Part shown: piece by piece, positions 62,883-64,000 of the stretch
Layout of the letters: each line of letters starts with the position of its first letter
How positions within the stretch are numbered: position 1 is the first letter of the stretch
Assembly: GCA_965242685.1 (NCBI GenBank)
Contig: OZ251487.1
Span: 310,001-374,000, forward strand
Length of the DNA: 64,000 nt
Reading direction: 5' to 3'
Origin: G965215055 sp965242685
GTDB lineage: Bacteria; Pseudomonadota; Gammaproteobacteria; UBA4575
Position numbers and translations under genes: made by a program
Notes under the pieces: model-generated
What the model saw: only the letters and a program-made list of their open reading frames with translations
Databases searched by the model: none
Told to the model about the DNA's origin: nothing

Positions 62883-64000
62883 TTAGTGTTTCGTTTGGCG
62901 GGGGTGCGTTTGGTGGGTTTCTTCTTGAGCTGCGACGCGCGCCTCTCGGGGCGCCTTGGCGGTACCGAACGGCTTGATTTTCTTTGCGGTCTTGCGGTAG
63001 TACTCGCCGGCCGCGGCCACCCCGCTGCCGGGGCGTATCTTCATGCCGGCGTCCAACATCGCCATCTCCACGGTGCCCAGCACGGCCATCATGCGCGCCT
63101 CGTTGTTGTCGCCCAAGTGTCCGATGCGAAAGACCCTGCCGGCGACTTTTGACAGGCCGGCGCCGAGGGAGATGTTGTAGCGGTGATAGGCGATGTGGAT
63201 GACTTCCGCCGCATTGACTTTGGCGGGCACTTCGATGGCGGTGATGGTGTCGGAATACCATTTGGGGTCCCGGGCGCACGGTTTTAGTTTCCATGCCTTG
63301 ATGGCCTGGCGCACGCCTTCGGCGAGGCGGTGGTGGCGTTTGAACACGTTTTCCAGCCCTTCCGCAAGCAGCAGATCTATCGCCGTGCGCAACCCGCGCA
63401 ACATGGGCACCGACGGGGTATACGGGAAAAACCCGTCTTTATTGGTATTGATGTGATCCTGAATGTCGAGGAAGCAGCGCGCGCACTTCGCCTTTTTGCG
63501 TGCCGCCAGGGCGCGCCTGCTGAAACAGACGATGGCCATTCCAGCCGGCAGCATAAAGCCTTTTTGCGAGCCGCTAACGGCGACGTCGACGTCCCACTGG
63601 TCCATACGGAAATCGATACTGGCGATGGAGCTTACCCCGTCCACCATCAGCATTGCCGGATGTTTGGCGGCGTTCATCGCCCGGCGTAGCCCCGCGATGT
63701 CGCTGGTAACGCCGGTTGCCGTTTCGTTGTGACACACGATCACGGCCTTGATCTGATGTTCTTTGTCCGCCGCCAGGATCTTTTTGAATTCATTGACGGG
63801 TACGCCTTCGCCCCACGGCGTCTCCACGAGCTGCACGTCCAGGCCGATGCGACAGGCGAGGTCATACCACAGATGGCTAAACTGCCCGAAGCGGGTCGTC
63901 AATACCTTGTCGCCCGGCGACAGGGTATTCGCCAGCGCCACTTCCCAGCCGGCGGTGCCGGTGGCGGGAAACAGGAAGGTCGTTCCCTTGGTGGTCTTGA
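62883..64000 (-). CDS. sgaA: Serine-glyoxylate aminotransferase, 5' end beyond the window
   Basis: A class V PLP aminotransferase that converts serine and glyoxylate to hydroxypyruvate and glycine. The frame is open to base 64000 on this strand (upstream residues FLFPATGTAGWEVALAN continue past an internal Met at 63941), so the true start is outside. The PLP lysine is in SGSQKGFMLP. The C-terminal tail is basic. It is the upstream gene of the serine-cycle run within the window. Confidence 0.94.
   Translation of the reverse strand, partial: KTTKGTTFLFPATGTAGWEVALANTLSPGDKVLTTRFGQFSHLWYDLACRIGLDVQLVETPWGEGVPVNEFKKILAADKEHQIKAVIVCHNETATGVTSDIAGLRRAMNAAKHPAMLMVDGVSSIASIDFRMDQWDVDVAVSGSQKGFMLPAGMAIVCFSRRALAARKKAKCARCFLDIQDHINTNKDGFFPYTPSVPMLRGLRTAIDLLLAEGLENVFKRHHRLAEGVRQAIKAWKLKPCARDPKWYSDTITAIEVPAKVNAAEVIHIAYHRYNISLGAGLSKVAGRVFRIGHLGDNNEARMMAVLGTVEMAMLDAGMKIRPGSGVAAAGEYYRKTAKKIKPFGTAKAPREARVAAQEETHQTHPRQTKH

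Noticed and set aside
54909..64000. Long open frames on the plus strand opposite the serine-cycle genes (for example 62123-62827, 60566-61306, 59757-60593, 57858-58463)
   Set aside because: They are mirror images of well-recognised minus-strand genes, result from high G+C at third codon positions, and encode no recognisable domains.

Overview
The window looks like the chromosome of a gammaproteobacterial methylotroph, most likely a methanotroph that uses the serine cycle. The gammaproteobacterial signs are a complete isc operon (iscR-iscS-iscU-iscA-hscB-hscA-fdx-iscX), zipA, bamB/yfgM/rodZ, bepA and mpl. The methylotrophic sign is the block at the right end: serine-glyoxylate aminotransferase, malyl-CoA lyase, both subunits of malate-CoA ligase, hydroxypyruvate reductase, PEP carboxylase and an MtdA-type methylene-tetrahydropterin dehydrogenase. 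No rRNA, tRNA, CRISPR array or insertion sequence was seen.

Layout. 1-12.7 kb (+): the 3' end of trmJ, the isc operon under an apparent IscR type 1 operator, ndk, then rodZ-hisS-yfgM-bamB-der. 12.7-25.5 kb: queF (-), smc, zipA, ligA, an lpxA-family acyltransferase, a membrane protein, mpl, thioredoxin, an ABC exporter and a secreted alpha/beta hydrolase. 25.5-36 kb: hemL (-); a defence insertion (26.9-31.9 kb) holding an EcoRV-like restriction-modification pair and a 1054-residue protein with a HEPN-like motif; then thiE, thiD, rubredoxin, a class II aldolase, a PfkB kinase and a HAD phosphatase. 36-44.7 kb: bfr and bfd with Fur-like boxes, bepA, tusA-like, ilvN-ilvC, a psd-like gene, pssA, leuA and a family 4 uracil-DNA glycosylase. 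45-53.6 kb: a compound type III restriction-modification island, mod1 - AAA ATPase - small putative nuclease - res - mod2. 53.6-64 kb (-): argE and the serine-cycle cluster.

The most unusual part is the type III island. Its two methyltransferase genes are near-copies that differ in the central target-recognition region. The second carries an 18-G homopolymer inside the coding sequence, as in phase-variable methyltransferases (phasevarions), plus a TGG-to-TGA nonsense change that removes its C-terminus. Between mod1 and res, joined by two 8-base start/stop overlaps, sit an AAA-type ATPase and a 184-residue protein with a D...ExK nuclease-like motif. This arrangement matches no defence system I can name. 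A second candidate is the HEPN-motif helical protein beside the EcoRV-like system.

How the genes work together: the isc operon builds Fe-S clusters under IscR control; bfr/bfd store and release iron, probably under Fur; ilvN, ilvC and leuA serve branched-chain amino acid synthesis; the right-end cluster takes C1 units from methylene-tetrahydropterin through serine, hydroxypyruvate, glycerate/PEP, oxaloacetate/malate and malyl-CoA to acetyl-CoA and glyoxylate. Family assignments come from remembered protein families and visible motifs; no database search was run.
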